From Leptolyngbya sp. FACHB-60 (lineage in GTDB: Bacteria; Cyanobacteriota; Cyanobacteriia; Phormidesmidales; Phormidesmidaceae): a DNA stretch of 64,000 bases. This document shows positions 47,968 to 58,046 of the stretch, one piece after another. The number at the start of each line of letters is the position of its first letter. Position 1 is the stretch's first letter. Under the pieces are notes generated by a model. That model did no database searches. It saw nothing but the letters and a program-made list of their open reading frames with translations, and was not told the origin of the DNA. The stretch covers positions 1 through 64,000 of the forward strand of contig NZ_JACJOX010000030.1 in NCBI RefSeq assembly GCF_014695775.1, given 5' to 3'. Both the position numbers and the translations under genes were made by a program.

Positions 47968-49380
47968 ATGAGCAAGGGTACGCTGTTCGACAAAGTTTGG
48001 GATTTACATACCGTAGGTACCCTGCCCTCGGGGCAGACCCAGCTGTTTATTGGGCTGCACCTAGTGCATGAAGTCACCAGCCCCCAGGCCTTTGCCATGG
48101 TGCGCGAGCGCCAGCTCACGGTGATGTATCCCGAGCGCACTGTTGCCACTGTTGACCACATCGTGCCAACCGAAAGCCAGGCTCGCCCCTTCGCTGACCC
48201 TCTAGCCGAGGCGATGATGCAGGCTCTAGACCAAAACTGCCAAGAGCACGGCATTCGCTTTTACAACATTGGCTCGGGTAGTCAGGGCATTGTGCATGTG
48301 ATTGCCCCCGAGCAGGGGCTGACCCAGCCCGGCATGACCATTGCCTGCGGCGACAGCCATACCTCGACCCACGGGGCCTTTGGGGCGATCGCCTTCGGCA
48401 TTGGCACCAGCCAGGTGCGCGACGTGCTGGCTTCCCAAACCCTGGCCCTCGGCAAGCTCAAGGTGCGCCGTGTGGAGGTCAATGGCGGCCTACAACCCGG
48501 CGTTTACGCCAAAGATGTGGTGCTGCACATCATTCGCAAGCTTGGGGTAAAAGGCGGCGTGGGCTATGCCTACGAGTTTGCCGGCAGTGCGATCGAGGCC
48601 ATGTCGATGGAAGAGCGCATGACCCTCTGTAATATGGCGATCGAAGGGGGCGCGCGCTGCGGCTACGTCAACCCTGACCAAATCACCTACGACTATTTAA
48701 ACGGGCGCGACTTCGCCCCCAAAGGGACCGCCTGGGATGAGGCCGTGGCCTGGTGGAATACCCTGCGCAGCGACGCCAATGCCGAGTACGACGATGTGGT
48801 GATGTTCGACGCTGCCGACATTGCCCCCACTGTCACTTGGGGCATCACCCCCGGCCAGGGCATTGCCATCAACGAAACCCTGCCTTTGCCCGACAGCCTG
48901 CCCGACGAAGAGCAGGTGCTGGCCCAAGACGCCTTTGCCTATATGGATTTCACCCCTGGCCAGAGCCTCAAGGGCACCGCCATTGATGTGTGCTTCATCG
49001 GCAGCTGCACCAACGGACGCATCAGCGATCTGCGGGAAGCGGCAAAAGTGGTTCAGGGTCGGACAGTAGCCGAGGGCATCAAAGCCTTTGTGGTACCCGG
49101 TTCTGAGCGGGTGAAGCAGCAAGCCGAGGCCGAAGGGCTCGACCAGGTGTTTACCGCTGCGGGCTTTGAGTGGCGCGAGGCGGGCTGCTCTATGTGTCTG
49201 GCGATGAACCCCGACAAGCTTCAGGGCCGCCAGATTAGCGCCTCATCCTCTAACCGCAACTTTAAAGGACGCCAGGGGTCGGCCTCGGGCCGCACCTTGC
49301 TGATGAGTCCGGCGATGGTAGCGGCGGCGGCGCTGGCCGGGCAGGTGACGGACGTGCGCGATTATTTGTTGCCCGTCTAA
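47968..49380 (+). CDS. leuC: 3-isopropylmalate dehydratase large subunit
   Basis: A 470-residue [4Fe-4S] hydro-lyase subunit in leucine synthesis; it needs LeuD. Cluster cysteines are in [15 protein letters not shown] and [16 protein letters not shown]. The substrate residues HDPT-type [23 protein letters not shown] and [11 protein letters not shown] are conserved. Length is typical. No leuD follows; the next gene is a regulator, so leuD must be elsewhere. Confidence 0.97.
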   Translation: MSKGTLFDKVWDLHTVGTLPSGQTQLFIGLHLVHEVTSPQAFAMVRERQLTVMYPERTVATVDHIVPTESQARPFADPLAEAMMQALDQNCQEHGIRFYNIGSGSQGIVHVIAPEQGLTQPGMTIACGDSHTSTHGAFGAIAFGIGTSQVRDVLASQTLALGKLKVRRVEVNGGLQPGVYAKDVVLHIIRKLGVKGGVGYAYEFAGSAIEAMSMEERMTLCNMAIEGGARCGYVNPDQITYDYLNGRDFAPKGTAWDEAVAWWNTLRSDANAEYDDVVMFDAADIAPTVTWGITPGQGIAINETLPLPDSLPDEEQVLAQDAFAYMDFTPGQSLKGTAIDVCFIGSCTNGRISDLREAAKVVQGRTVAEGIKAFVVPGSERVKQQAEAEGLDQVFTAAGFEWREAGCSMCLAMNPDKLQGRQISASSSNRNFKGRQGSASGRTLLMSPAMVAAAALAGQVTDVRDYLLPV

Positions 49381-49701
49381 CAGCTCACCTATTTTATATA
49401 GATGACCTTTAGGGATCCCTACCCATCCATAATCCTGGAACAAAGGTATTGCACTTAGCCAAATATTCAGCGGTTAGTGCGGTAGATCACAAACGTTAAC
49501 GAACTATTTGCCTGGGCTTAACCTTGGCTGGGGGGTTCCTTAATTTGAGCCGCCGAAGATGGGGCTGGGAAGGCTGCTAGCGTTAGCCAGAATCCAGCCA
49601 TTCAGGATGCCTGGTTCTTGGATATTGCGATCGCCCCTAAGGGCCGTTCTAATCCCCCTCTTCTCGCTGGCAGCCTACCCGGGCGAACTCTAGGTACCCC
49701 C
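49381..49701. other. Intergenic region between leuC and the Crp-like gene
   Basis: 321 bases with no convincing gene. An in-frame TTG at 49618 could extend the following regulator, and the HIP1 octamer at about 49625 lies in that extension. No strong terminator or operator is recognised. Confidence 0.35.
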
Positions 49702-50388
49702 GTGTCTGCAATCGCAACCTCCGCTGCCCTCAATGCCACCATTGATCTCCGCAAACATCAAACCTTTATCCAGCTTCTAGAGCAGCTCTATCGTGAGCGA
49801 GCCCTCGTGCCCTTTGCGGCAGGGCGGCCCATTCCCCTGCGCAGCAATGAGGTGCTGATTGTCTGTCGGGGCATTGTGCAGCTGTTCACTATTCAGCACG
49901 ACGGCAGCGAAACGCTGCTGGGCCTAGCTGGGCCATCGATGCCCATTGGGCTACCCCTCACCACCGTTGACCCCTACTGGGCCACCGCCCTTACCGATGT
50001 CGATGTGCTGTCTCTGCCCATGGTCGAAATCGAGGGCTCGTCGGTGCTGATGGCGGGCATGTTTCGCAATTTGACCCTAAGAATGCAGCAGGCCGAAGCC
50101 TGGCTGGCGCTCTCGGGTAAGCGCCTGGTGGCCGATCGCCTCAAGCACTTTTTGCTGATGCTGGCCAAAGACTTTGGCCATGTTGAGCCAAGCGGCATTC
50201 GCATTCCCATGCGGCTGACGCACCACCAGTTGGCCACCGCCATCGGCACTACCCGCGTCACCGTGACTCGCCTCCTGAAAGACTTTAAGGTCGAAGGCTG
50301 GCTAACTATTGACCAGCGCCAGATTGTGCTTCAACTTGACCCTCGGTTTCCGGCGAATCAATTGCTAAACCCGATGGCTCAGCGCTGA
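49702..50388 (+). CDS. Crp/Fnr-family transcriptional regulator, NtcA-like
   Basis: A 228-residue regulator. The N-terminal cyclic-nucleotide-binding fold (about 10-130) lacks a clear cAMP-binding RS motif. The C-terminal HTH reads RLTHHQLATAIGTTRVTVTRLLKDF, which strongly resembles that of NtcA. The rest differs from NtcA, so it is a paralogue of unknown signal and no symbol is given. The GTG at 49702 gives the usual family length; a TTG at 49618 would add 28 residues. Confidence 0.85.
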   Translation: MSAIATSAALNATIDLRKHQTFIQLLEQLYRERALVPFAAGRPIPLRSNEVLIVCRGIVQLFTIQHDGSETLLGLAGPSMPIGLPLTTVDPYWATALTDVDVLSLPMVEIEGSSVLMAGMFRNLTLRMQQAEAWLALSGKRLVADRLKHFLLMLAKDFGHVEPSGIRIPMRLTHHQLATAIGTTRVTVTRLLKDFKVEGWLTIDQRQIVLQLDPRFPANQLLNPMAQR

Positions 50389-50412
50389 ACAGTCCTGGTT
50401 CCGATCAAGGCT

Positions 50413-51366
50413 CTAACGTTCGATTAGGGCTGGTTTTAGATCCTCTAAAACTGTCTCTGACTCAGTTTCGTGATGCTGGAGCTGATGAAAAAACTTCAGC
50501 ACGGTTTTTCCGGTAGCCCAGCAAGCCAGCGGCTTAACAAACTTGTCTAGCGGGTTGAGATCCACCAGCCAAGGCCCAACCTTTACCCCCAGAGGTTCGA
50601 GGTGCTTGCCTGCCAGTTCGGCATGGATCAGCTGTTTGGCTTGCAAATGTTGGTAAAGCCAGAGGACATCGCTGGTGGCGGGGCAAGGGTCTTGTATGCT
50701 TCCCGCTACGGTATCGCAGGTGAAGGAAACCATGGCCGTCAGGTTAAAGAGGCGACTGCGATCGATCAGATCGAGGGTTTGTTGGCGGGTGGGCTGTACT
50801 CCCAGGCCTAAGCGATCGAGCAGGTGCGCCAACGATTTGAGCGGCACTGCGTTGGTGGTATCGCTAATGTCGGGAGCCAAGAGCTGAGCGGGTTGGTTCC
50901 AGATGCTGGGGGAAGCCGCCAGGCGATCGCGCAACCACTGGGCATTCCTAACGCCAATCACCTCATCAAGGGTAGTATCCACTGGGTCTAGCTCGACACC
51001 GCACAGCAGTTCTAGCAGGGCAATGTATTTGCAGCCCAGACTGTGGCCCAGCCAAGCGTAGCGATCGCTCTGGTTATACACCTCAGTGTCGTACCCAACC
51101 TCGGCAGCAAACTGCGGCAGATAGGTTTGTAGTCGTCGCTGTTCCTCCAGCAGGCTGAGGGCAATGCCCCAGTGGCGAAAGCTGAAGCGGAAGGGCATAG
51201 CTACGATGGTGTAGCCAGCATCATACAGCTCGCGCAGCAGGTGGCGATAGCACAGGGTCGGCAACGAGCCAAAAAACGCTCCACCAATAAACTGAATCAC
51301 CCCTTTGGGCTGGGGATGCAGCGCCACCCAGCTAAAGGAAACCGGCTGAAAGGTAAAAGGTTTCAT
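50413..51366 (-). CDS. DUF1350-family protein (alpha/beta-hydrolase-like)
   Basis: A 317-residue protein typical of cyanobacteria and plastids. It opens FSWVALHPQPKGVIQFIGGAF, has the nucleophile-elbow-like LGHSLGCKYIALLE, and LAPDISDTTNAVP later, matching DUF1350. Function is not established; the elbow suggests an esterase or lipase-type role. The ATG at 51366 (MKPFTFQPVSFSW) is preferred to a longer frame from 51459. The upstream same-strand gene ends 93 bases away. Confidence 0.85.
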   Translation of the reverse strand: MKPFTFQPVSFSWVALHPQPKGVIQFIGGAFFGSLPTLCYRHLLRELYDAGYTIVAMPFRFSFRHWGIALSLLEEQRRLQTYLPQFAAEVGYDTEVYNQSDRYAWLGHSLGCKYIALLELLCGVELDPVDTTLDEVIGVRNAQWLRDRLAASPSIWNQPAQLLAPDISDTTNAVPLKSLAHLLDRLGLGVQPTRQQTLDLIDRSRLFNLTAMVSFTCDTVAGSIQDPCPATSDVLWLYQHLQAKQLIHAELAGKHLEPLGVKVGPWLVDLNPLDKFVKPLACWATGKTVLKFFHQLQHHETESETVLEDLKPALIER

Positions 51367-51459
51367 TAAATACTTAGCGTTACGGCAATTTTCCATAGCG
51401 TTCCTCAGCCGCAGGCAGGCAAAGCTACCAGGGCTGAGGGCATCAGAATTAGGCGGCAC

Positions 51460-52293
51460 CTACCGATTGGTCGGCTCCATGCGGATAGGAATTTCCAGCT
51501 TGGAGAGCAGGTCGCTGACGGTGCTCAGGTTTTCGGCGCTGGGGTCTACCTGGGCCAGGGTTTCGGCCAAAACCTCGGCCCGAGCCGTGGGGCTGAGCAG
51601 CGATAGGTCAATCATGGGGGGATTGATCAGGTCGGGCAGCACCGGGCGATCGCTGGCCACCTCAGCCACGATGACGGGATCGATGGGGAAGAAGCCGCGA
51701 TCGGGCTCCACCTCATTGAGGCCCTTACCGCTGGCGAGTTCTAGCGGATAGTTGATCTGGTCAAAGTCGCCGCTGCGAGCCGTGAGGTCGTTGGGCAAAA
51801 AGGTGCCGCGTACCTCGGGGTTGAGCAGAACCTTGACTGGGCTATTGCTCTGGGGTCTTAGGAACACCCCCTGACGCAGGGCGGGTAGACGCAGGCGCAC
51901 AAAGCCACGAATTTCGACATCGGGGTTGGCCTCACCAAGCAGGCCGGGCCGCGTCAGGTCAGGCAGCAGTTGCACCGAGGCAGTCTGCTTCGCCGGTAGT
52001 CTAAACCGGGTGGTGAAGACGGGAGTAACCGGACTGGGGTTGACCGCAGTCAAAGCCAGCGGGGTGTTTGTTCCGGCAATATCAAAGGCGACTACAGCGT
52101 TGCCCGCTAGCGTGCGATCGGGGTCTACCGGCGTGGGGCGGCTGACGTGAAACTCAAGCTGATAGGTAAAGTCGCGGTCTTCTAAGTTAGCAATGGTCAG
52201 AAAATATCCCTGCACCACGCGGCGGGCCACGGTAGGGTCGGCTGGGGGCGGGGCGATGCGCTTGACCAGCAGTTCAAAGGTAGTAATTTCCAT
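51460..52293 (-). CDS. Hypothetical protein, beta-rich
   Basis: A 277-residue protein that I do not recognise. It is rich in Pro, Val and Thr and reads as beta-sandwich-like (TIANLEDRDFTYQLEFHVSR, RFRLPAKQTASVQLLPD, VRLRLPALRQGVFLRP). A helical C-terminal tail starts at about 230. There is no signal peptide or membrane segment. Same strand as, and ahead of, the DUF1350 gene, so the two may be cotranscribed. Confidence 0.7.
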   Translation of the reverse strand: MEITTFELLVKRIAPPPADPTVARRVVQGYFLTIANLEDRDFTYQLEFHVSRPTPVDPDRTLAGNAVVAFDIAGTNTPLALTAVNPSPVTPVFTTRFRLPAKQTASVQLLPDLTRPGLLGEANPDVEIRGFVRLRLPALRQGVFLRPQSNSPVKVLLNPEVRGTFLPNDLTARSGDFDQINYPLELASGKGLNEVEPDRGFFPIDPVIVAEVASDRPVLPDLINPPMIDLSLLSPTARAEVLAETLAQVDPSAENLSTVSDLLSKLEIPIRMEPTNR

Positions 52294-52439
52294 AGCTTGA
52301 TTTCACCAAAAAATACGGCTTGCCCCAGCGGCCTACGCACCTGCCAGAAGGAGGTGCCTTTGATGGTTGGGGTTAGGCCCATTGTGGAATTTACGCCCTA
52401 GGGTCGCCGTCACCCGAGCGGGTACTTTTGGCTGCGGCA

Positions 52440-53126
52440 TCAGGACTGGTCGTGACCATTGCATCCCAGGGCCGCTAGGGCGATCGCCGCTGGATAGATG
52501 CGGTGCTCCTGCTGCTGAATGCGAGCCTGGAGCATCGCGGGCGTATCGCCGGGCTGCACCGGCACCACTGCCTGCATAATCATCGGGCCGCTGTCTACCG
52601 CAAGCTCGACCTGGTGTACTGTGCAGCCCGCCACCTTTACCCCCGCCGCCAGCGCCTGCTCTACGGCTCGCAGCCCCGGAAAGCTGGGCAGCAGGCTGGG
52701 GTGAATGTTCAGCACCCGCTGGGGAAACGCGTCAATTAATACCGATGTCACGCAGCGCATCCAGCCCGCCATAATTACCCAATCAGCACCGTGGGCGCGG
52801 AGAGTTTCCACAATATCGTTGTCCAAGGCTTCGCGGCTGGGGTACTGGCGATGGTTGAGCAGCACGGTGGGCAGCCCCAACCGGTCTGCTCGCTCGGCCA
52901 CCCCAGCCTTAGGGTTGTTGTACACCACTACCTGAACTTGGGCGTGCAGATCGCCCTGCTCGATGGCCTGGGCGATCGCTTCTAGGTTGCTGCCGTTGCC
53001 CGAGGCCATAACCCCCAGCTTGAGGGGCTGCTCAAACCGGGGCCAGGGTTCGGGCAGCGGCGGTGAAATCAGGGCAGGGGCAGTCTCTGGCATGGCCTCA
53101 AGAAACGGGGAAATCGGGTCTATCAT
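52440..53126 (-). CDS. purN: Phosphoribosylglycinamide formyltransferase
   Basis: A 228-residue GAR transformylase of purine synthesis, using 10-formyltetrahydrofolate. The family pattern starts KLGVMASGNGSNLEAI at about residue 36. NIHPSLLPSFPG carries the catalytic Asn and His, and HQVELAVDSGPMIMQ carries the Asp. The N-terminal 30 residues are a Pro-rich extension; an internal ATG at 53093 is an alternative start. It is divergent from the metalloprotease gene across 47 bases. Confidence 0.95.
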   Translation of the reverse strand: MIDPISPFLEAMPETAPALISPPLPEPWPRFEQPLKLGVMASGNGSNLEAIAQAIEQGDLHAQVQVVVYNNPKAGVAERADRLGLPTVLLNHRQYPSREALDNDIVETLRAHGADWVIMAGWMRCVTSVLIDAFPQRVLNIHPSLLPSFPGLRAVEQALAAGVKVAGCTVHQVELAVDSGPMIMQAVVPVQPGDTPAMLQARIQQQEHRIYPAAIALAALGCNGHDQS

Positions 53127-53173
53127 ATGACAACATAAAAAACCCCTACCTTAGGGGCGAAGGAGCGCGGTTG

Positions 53174-56026
53174 GTGAAGCAGAGCATACGGCTAGGACTG
53201 GTCTTTCTCTGGGGCCTGGCGATCGCGGTGACCCTTTCCCTAGGCTCAACTAGTCAGGGGGCGACCCCCAAGGGTTTGGCAGGTGGCCCAACCACTGATA
53301 GACTTTTCGCCCAAGTGAGCGAGCCACCCCCCGGCGATCTCACCCCCAGCGTCGAGTCAGACACCTCGGCCACACTGCAAGAGCCCACCACCCTAAAGCC
53401 GTTTGAGGATACGGTCAAGGGGCTGACGGTTTCGCAAGGGTTGTTTGCGGTCTACCACGACCTGCCGCGCAATCGAGCCTTTCTCGGGCTAAAGCCCAGC
53501 CAGCTCAACCAAAACCTGCTGTTCATCGCCACCCTAGAGTCAGGAGTGGGTGAGGCCGGGCTGTTTCGCGGCTGGCCTGTAAACGATTTTATGGTGCAGT
53601 TTCGCCAGATTCCCGACAACCGGTTGCAGGTGGCGATTCCCAACGCGTTTTTTCGCGATCCGCAGCCCCAAGCCCAGCGGCTGCTGCGAGAATCCTTTAG
53701 CGATTCGGTGCTGACGACGCTACCCATTCAGGCCATTCACGGTGAAACGGGTGAACTGCTCATCGACCTTAAAGACTTTCTCATCGCCCGCGACCCCGCT
53801 AACCTAGCCGGCCAATTCCCCTGGGTGTTGGGCAGCTACGCCCTCAACGCCGATGCCTCCTACCTGGGGCCGGTCAAAGCCTTTGCCGAAAATGTTGAGC
53901 TAGAGACTGTGCTGGGCTTCTCAGGCGGCAGCAGTAGTGCAGACCCCTTTGCCTTGGCCCTCAGCAGCATTCCCGACGGGCGGGGATTCAACCTGCGGGT
54001 GCGCTACAGTCTGTCGGCCATTCCCGCTCACCCCGCCTTTCAGCCTCGTCTGGCTGACGAGCGAGTGGGTTACTTCATCACCGCCTACCGAGCCCCCACC
54101 CGACCTGGCAGCTCAGACCCATTTGTCCGCTACATTCAACGCTGGCAGTTAGAAAAACAAGACCCTACCGCTGCCCTCTCCCCGCCTAAAACGCCGCTGG
54201 TTTTCTGGATTGAGAACACCACGCCTGAGGAATACCGATCGGCCATTCGCGACGGCATCGAGTGGTGGAATTCCGCCTTCGAGCAGGCTGGCTTTACCCA
54301 GGCGATCGAGGTGCGCCAAATGCCCGCCAACGCCGATTGGGACCCCGCCGATGTGCGCTACAACGTGATTCGCTGGTCAGACTCGCTCTATCCCTGGGCC
54401 AGCGGATTTGGGCCTTCGCGGGTCAACCCCCTGACCGGCGAAATTCTCGATGCCGACGTTGTGCTGGACGCCAGCGTTGTGCGCGACATGGCCCTGGAGT
54501 ACGACACGCTAGCCGATCGGGGGGCGATCGCCAGTGGTGAAATGGCGCTGTGCGGCCATCCCCTGGGCGATCGCCTGATGGCTCGGCTCGCTACCCAGGA
54601 CGCTGGACGCTCCGCTTCATCCCAGTTTGGCACCCTGGACTACTGCGCCAGCCTGCGAGCCTCCCAGACCAATGCCTTTGGGCCTTTGGCGATCGCTACC
54701 CTAGCGCCACCGTTTTCGACCCGCGAAGCCAAGGCGGCTTACCTAGCGCAATATCTGCGCGTGCTGACCGCCCATGAAGTGGGCCACGTGCTGGGGCTGC
54801 GGCACAACTTTTTGGGCAGCACTCTGCTAGCTCCCGCCGACCTCAACAACCCAGCCATCACCCAGGCTCAGGGCATGACCAGCTCCGTCATGGACTATTT
54901 GCCTCCCAACCTGGCCCCTATCGGTCAGCCCCAGGGCGACTACTTTTCCACCCGGCTCGGCCCCTATGATCGCTGGGCCATTGAGTATGGCTATCGCCCG
55001 CTCACTAGTCGGGCCACCGCCCAGCGTGAGCTACAGGCTATTGCCGATCGCGCGGTAGACCCCGCCCTGGCCTACGCTACCGATGAAGATGCCTACACCA
55101 GGGTCGACCCCAAGGCCAACGCCTGGGACATGAGCAACGACCCTCTGGGCTACGCCGAGGGTCAGCTAGCGATCGCCAAGGCCATTTGGGAGCGTCTTGA
55201 CTGGTTTTCGGTGAACCCCGGCGAGGGCTACGGCCAGCTGCGCCAGCGGGTGGATTTAGTGTTTTTCTACTACGGTAGTCAGGCCGATACCATCGCCAAC
55301 TACATCGGTGGCCAGCGGTTTACTCGCACCGACCCCTGGAGTTCGCGGGGGCAACCCCCATTTGAACTTGTGCCGGCAACGGAACAGCGGCGCGCCCTAG
55401 CCACCCTCAGCCAGCAGGTATTTGCCCCCAACGCCCTCAGCCTATCGCCCGAATTGGTCAATCGCCTGGCTTCCGATCGCTGGTGGCACTGGGGAGAAGA
55501 TCCGTCTAGCGATCGCATCGATTACCCGATTTACGATCGCATCGTCTCTACCCAGGCCTTCACGCTTAGCAATTTGCTGGAGGGCTATCGGCTGCTGCGC
55601 CTGCGCGACAGCGAACTCAAACAGCGGGGGCCAGATCCCTTTACTCTGGCTGAGCTATTCGACACCCTCAGCCAGACAGTTTGGGCCGAGGTGCTAAATC
55701 CACCCGCCGAGGCAACGCCCATTCCTAGCCTGCGGCAGGGGCTACAGCGCCACCACCTCAACACCCTCACCAGCTTGGTGCTGCGCAACCACGGCTCTGG
55801 CGAAGGCGTCACCGACTTTTTGGGCTTTATCGCCCAAGAGGCCACCTTTGGTGCCCCTGAAGAAGCTCGGGTGTTGGCTCGCTATCAGCTGCGGCAGCTT
55901 CAAGAGGCGATCGCCCGTCACCTCAACCGCCACACTCAGCGGCTCGATATGGCAACCCTGGCCTACCTAGAGGATGCGGGCGATCGCATCGTTAAGGTGC
56001 TAGACGCCCCTCTGCGGGGTCAATAG
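53174..56026 (+). CDS. Secreted zinc metalloprotease (metzincin-like, DUF5117/DUF4953 type)
   Basis: A 950-residue exported protein. A signal peptide (LGLVFLWGLAIAVTLSLG) follows the GTG start, with AAGGAG at 53160-53165 eight bases ahead. The zinc site HEVGHVLGLRHNF places His534, His538 and His544 with catalytic Glu535. A SVMDY Met-turn (Met573) follows, as in metzincins. The N-terminal part has LFAVYHDLPRNRAFLGLKPS and FRQIPDNRLQVAIPN, typical of the large DUF5117/DUF4953 bacterial proteases. The target is unknown. A possible small hairpin, CCCCTA/TAGGGG (53143-53157), lies directly ahead of the ribosome-binding site. Confidence 0.9.
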   Translation: MKQSIRLGLVFLWGLAIAVTLSLGSTSQGATPKGLAGGPTTDRLFAQVSEPPPGDLTPSVESDTSATLQEPTTLKPFEDTVKGLTVSQGLFAVYHDLPRNRAFLGLKPSQLNQNLLFIATLESGVGEAGLFRGWPVNDFMVQFRQIPDNRLQVAIPNAFFRDPQPQAQRLLRESFSDSVLTTLPIQAIHGETGELLIDLKDFLIARDPANLAGQFPWVLGSYALNADASYLGPVKAFAENVELETVLGFSGGSSSADPFALALSSIPDGRGFNLRVRYSLSAIPAHPAFQPRLADERVGYFITAYRAPTRPGSSDPFVRYIQRWQLEKQDPTAALSPPKTPLVFWIENTTPEEYRSAIRDGIEWWNSAFEQAGFTQAIEVRQMPANADWDPADVRYNVIRWSDSLYPWASGFGPSRVNPLTGEILDADVVLDASVVRDMALEYDTLADRGAIASGEMALCGHPLGDRLMARLATQDAGRSASSQFGTLDYCASLRASQTNAFGPLAIATLAPPFSTREAKAAYLAQYLRVLTAHEVGHVLGLRHNFLGSTLLAPADLNNPAITQAQGMTSSVMDYLPPNLAPIGQPQGDYFSTRLGPYDRWAIEYGYRPLTSRATAQRELQAIADRAVDPALAYATDEDAYTRVDPKANAWDMSNDPLGYAEGQLAIAKAIWERLDWFSVNPGEGYGQLRQRVDLVFFYYGSQADTIANYIGGQRFTRTDPWSSRGQPPFELVPATEQRRALATLSQQVFAPNALSLSPELVNRLASDRWWHWGEDPSSDRIDYPIYDRIVSTQAFTLSNLLEGYRLLRLRDSELKQRGPDPFTLAELFDTLSQTVWAEVLNPPAEATPIPSLRQGLQRHHLNTLTSLVLRNHGSGEGVTDFLGFIAQEATFGAPEEARVLARYQLRQLQEAIARHLNRHTQRLDMATLAYLEDAGDRIVKVLDAPLRGQ

Positions 56027-56299
56027 GCCCGATCCCGATCTATGAAGATTCAATGATTTTCCCAAAAACGTGGCGAAATACCCCACCCCCCAAGGTGCTA
56101 TTGTGGATCGGGCAATATAGCCATTGTCACCGTTGCCTATAGATCGTTGTCCTTTGTTTAGACTTCCGGCAACCCCAGCGTTGGCTACACTGCTCTCCAC
56201 TACCAATGTTGATCATTGCCAGGGTCGTCTACTGCTTCAGGCCTGTTTTACCTGGGCACACTGAATTCACTAGTATTTTGGTCGTTCCACGGGTTATCC

Positions 56300-57928
56300 A
56301 TGCTGAGTGCGTTAGTCGCTTTCACTCTTTCCCCGCTGTTTGCTCAACTACCGCCGGGTGCAACTACCCCAGCCCCCGAGGCTAAAACCGTCGTCATTCC
56401 CCGCGATGGCAGCTACGCCGAGGTGATTCGTTATCAGGAAGTGCGCCCTCTTCCCGGCAGCCTAGACGAAACCCCTGTGTTCAACAGCAACAGCCCCGAA
56501 GTTGTGCAGCAGAACGGCATTCTGCTGTCCACCTTTCCTAAAGATGGCATGACATCCCCCGATGCCCATCTCAACTACGCCTTTAACGGCCGATTTGATC
56601 TCTTTGCCCACCACATTGCCCGAGGGGTAAACGCTGACGATCGCCGCACTCTGTTTATGGGTGTTTTGGTATATAACCCCGGCAGCGAACCGATTGACAT
56701 CACCATCCACCAGGGAGTCAGCTACCTCAGCCAAGAGGCCCCCTTCATCAATCTGCCCGACGTTCGCCTCAGCTCTAACGGCAATGTCTACGCTGGCCCT
56801 GGCAGCCGCACCACGACCGACATTTTGCGCGGGGCTAACCAGTCCCACTGGCCCGATCGCATCACAGTGCCCCCTGGCCATGTGCAACTGCTGATGAACA
56901 CCCCCATCCCGCTGCGGCAGCTCACTGTACCGGTCAACGGTAGCCATCCCCAGGGAAGCATGATTCCCAAGCCGCCCGTGCGCCCCGTTACGCTGACCGC
57001 CGCCGATGCTCAAATCAGTCCTGAAACTGGCGAAAATGGCGCTGCTGCACTACCCCGCCCCCTAGCACCGCGCCCGATTCCCAGCAATGGTCGCACGGCC
57101 ATGATGTATCTCTCCAGCAGCGGCCCGGTGCATGTGGCCAGCCTGGCGCGCTATGCCGATGTCATGCCCAACGGCAACGAGCGTGTGCCCACCCTGCAAG
57201 ACTGGCTTCAGGTGCTCAAGCAGGGCAACCTAGCCGGCCCCCGCGATATTCCCCCCTCTGACCCCGAGACCTATCGGTTTGGGCGGTTTTACTATGGTCG
57301 AGTGGCTGGCGTTGCCAAGGGTGCCAGTTGGAAGGCTACTCTCACCGACTCCCCTGACACCGACGTATTGACGATTCCGGCTCCCGGCAATGCCTTCTCC
57401 TACGTGATTAGCTCCGTCGATCGCAATACCTTTGGCACCGGGCAAATTCAGAGCGCTCCCATGGTGGCCCGCTACCCCGATACGGCTTACCGCGCCCACG
57501 GCAACTACGGCGTGCGTTATAGCCTCAAGCTCCCTTTCTACAATAATCGGGGCGTCGATCAAGCCGTTATCCTCAAGTTTCAAACCCCGCTTCGTGACGA
57601 GGAACTGGTTCAAGGGCTGCGCTTTCGTCGTCCCCCCGAAGACCGAGTGTTCTTTCGAGGCACTGTGCGGCTGAAATTTAGAAATCAGATGGGGCTAGAG
57701 CGCACCCACTACGTTCACCTGGTGCAGCGCCGGGGACAGGAGGCCGAAGCCCTGCTCAAGCTCAACATTCCCGCCGAAGCCCGCCAAGATCTGGAGGTTG
57801 ATCTGGTCTATCCTCCTGATGCCACTCCGCCCCAGGTGCTCACGGTGCTCAATGGCGGCGTACCCGAAGTGTTTGAGGCTGAGACCATCGAGTCTCCTGT
57901 CTCCCCCGCCGTCAGCCGAGATCGTTAA
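56300..57928 (+). CDS. Exported DUF3370-family protein
   Basis: A 542-residue protein with a short signal peptide (MLSALVAFTLSPLFAQ). The DUF3370 hallmarks are EVRPLPGSLDETPVFNSNSP, LNYAFNGRFDLFAHHIARG and YLSSSGPVHVASLARY. The family is common in cyanobacteria and has no established function. A longer frame opens with TTG at 56216, but the ATG at 56300 gives the usual N terminus. It follows the protease on the same strand with a 273-base gap, so it is probably a separate transcript. Confidence 0.88.
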   Translation: MLSALVAFTLSPLFAQLPPGATTPAPEAKTVVIPRDGSYAEVIRYQEVRPLPGSLDETPVFNSNSPEVVQQNGILLSTFPKDGMTSPDAHLNYAFNGRFDLFAHHIARGVNADDRRTLFMGVLVYNPGSEPIDITIHQGVSYLSQEAPFINLPDVRLSSNGNVYAGPGSRTTTDILRGANQSHWPDRITVPPGHVQLLMNTPIPLRQLTVPVNGSHPQGSMIPKPPVRPVTLTAADAQISPETGENGAAALPRPLAPRPIPSNGRTAMMYLSSSGPVHVASLARYADVMPNGNERVPTLQDWLQVLKQGNLAGPRDIPPSDPETYRFGRFYYGRVAGVAKGASWKATLTDSPDTDVLTIPAPGNAFSYVISSVDRNTFGTGQIQSAPMVARYPDTAYRAHGNYGVRYSLKLPFYNNRGVDQAVILKFQTPLRDEELVQGLRFRRPPEDRVFFRGTVRLKFRNQMGLERTHYVHLVQRRGQEAEALLKLNIPAEARQDLEVDLVYPPDATPPQVLTVLNGGVPEVFEAETIESPVSPAVSRDR

Positions 57929-58046
57929 GATCCAGACTGCGTTCTTCTCAGCCTGTTTTTAGCGGCAAGCCGTAGCAGGTCTTGCAGAGAATTGCCCTAG
58001 TTTGTGGCTACTCAACGGCCTGCCACGCTAAAAGCAGTGACAGAGA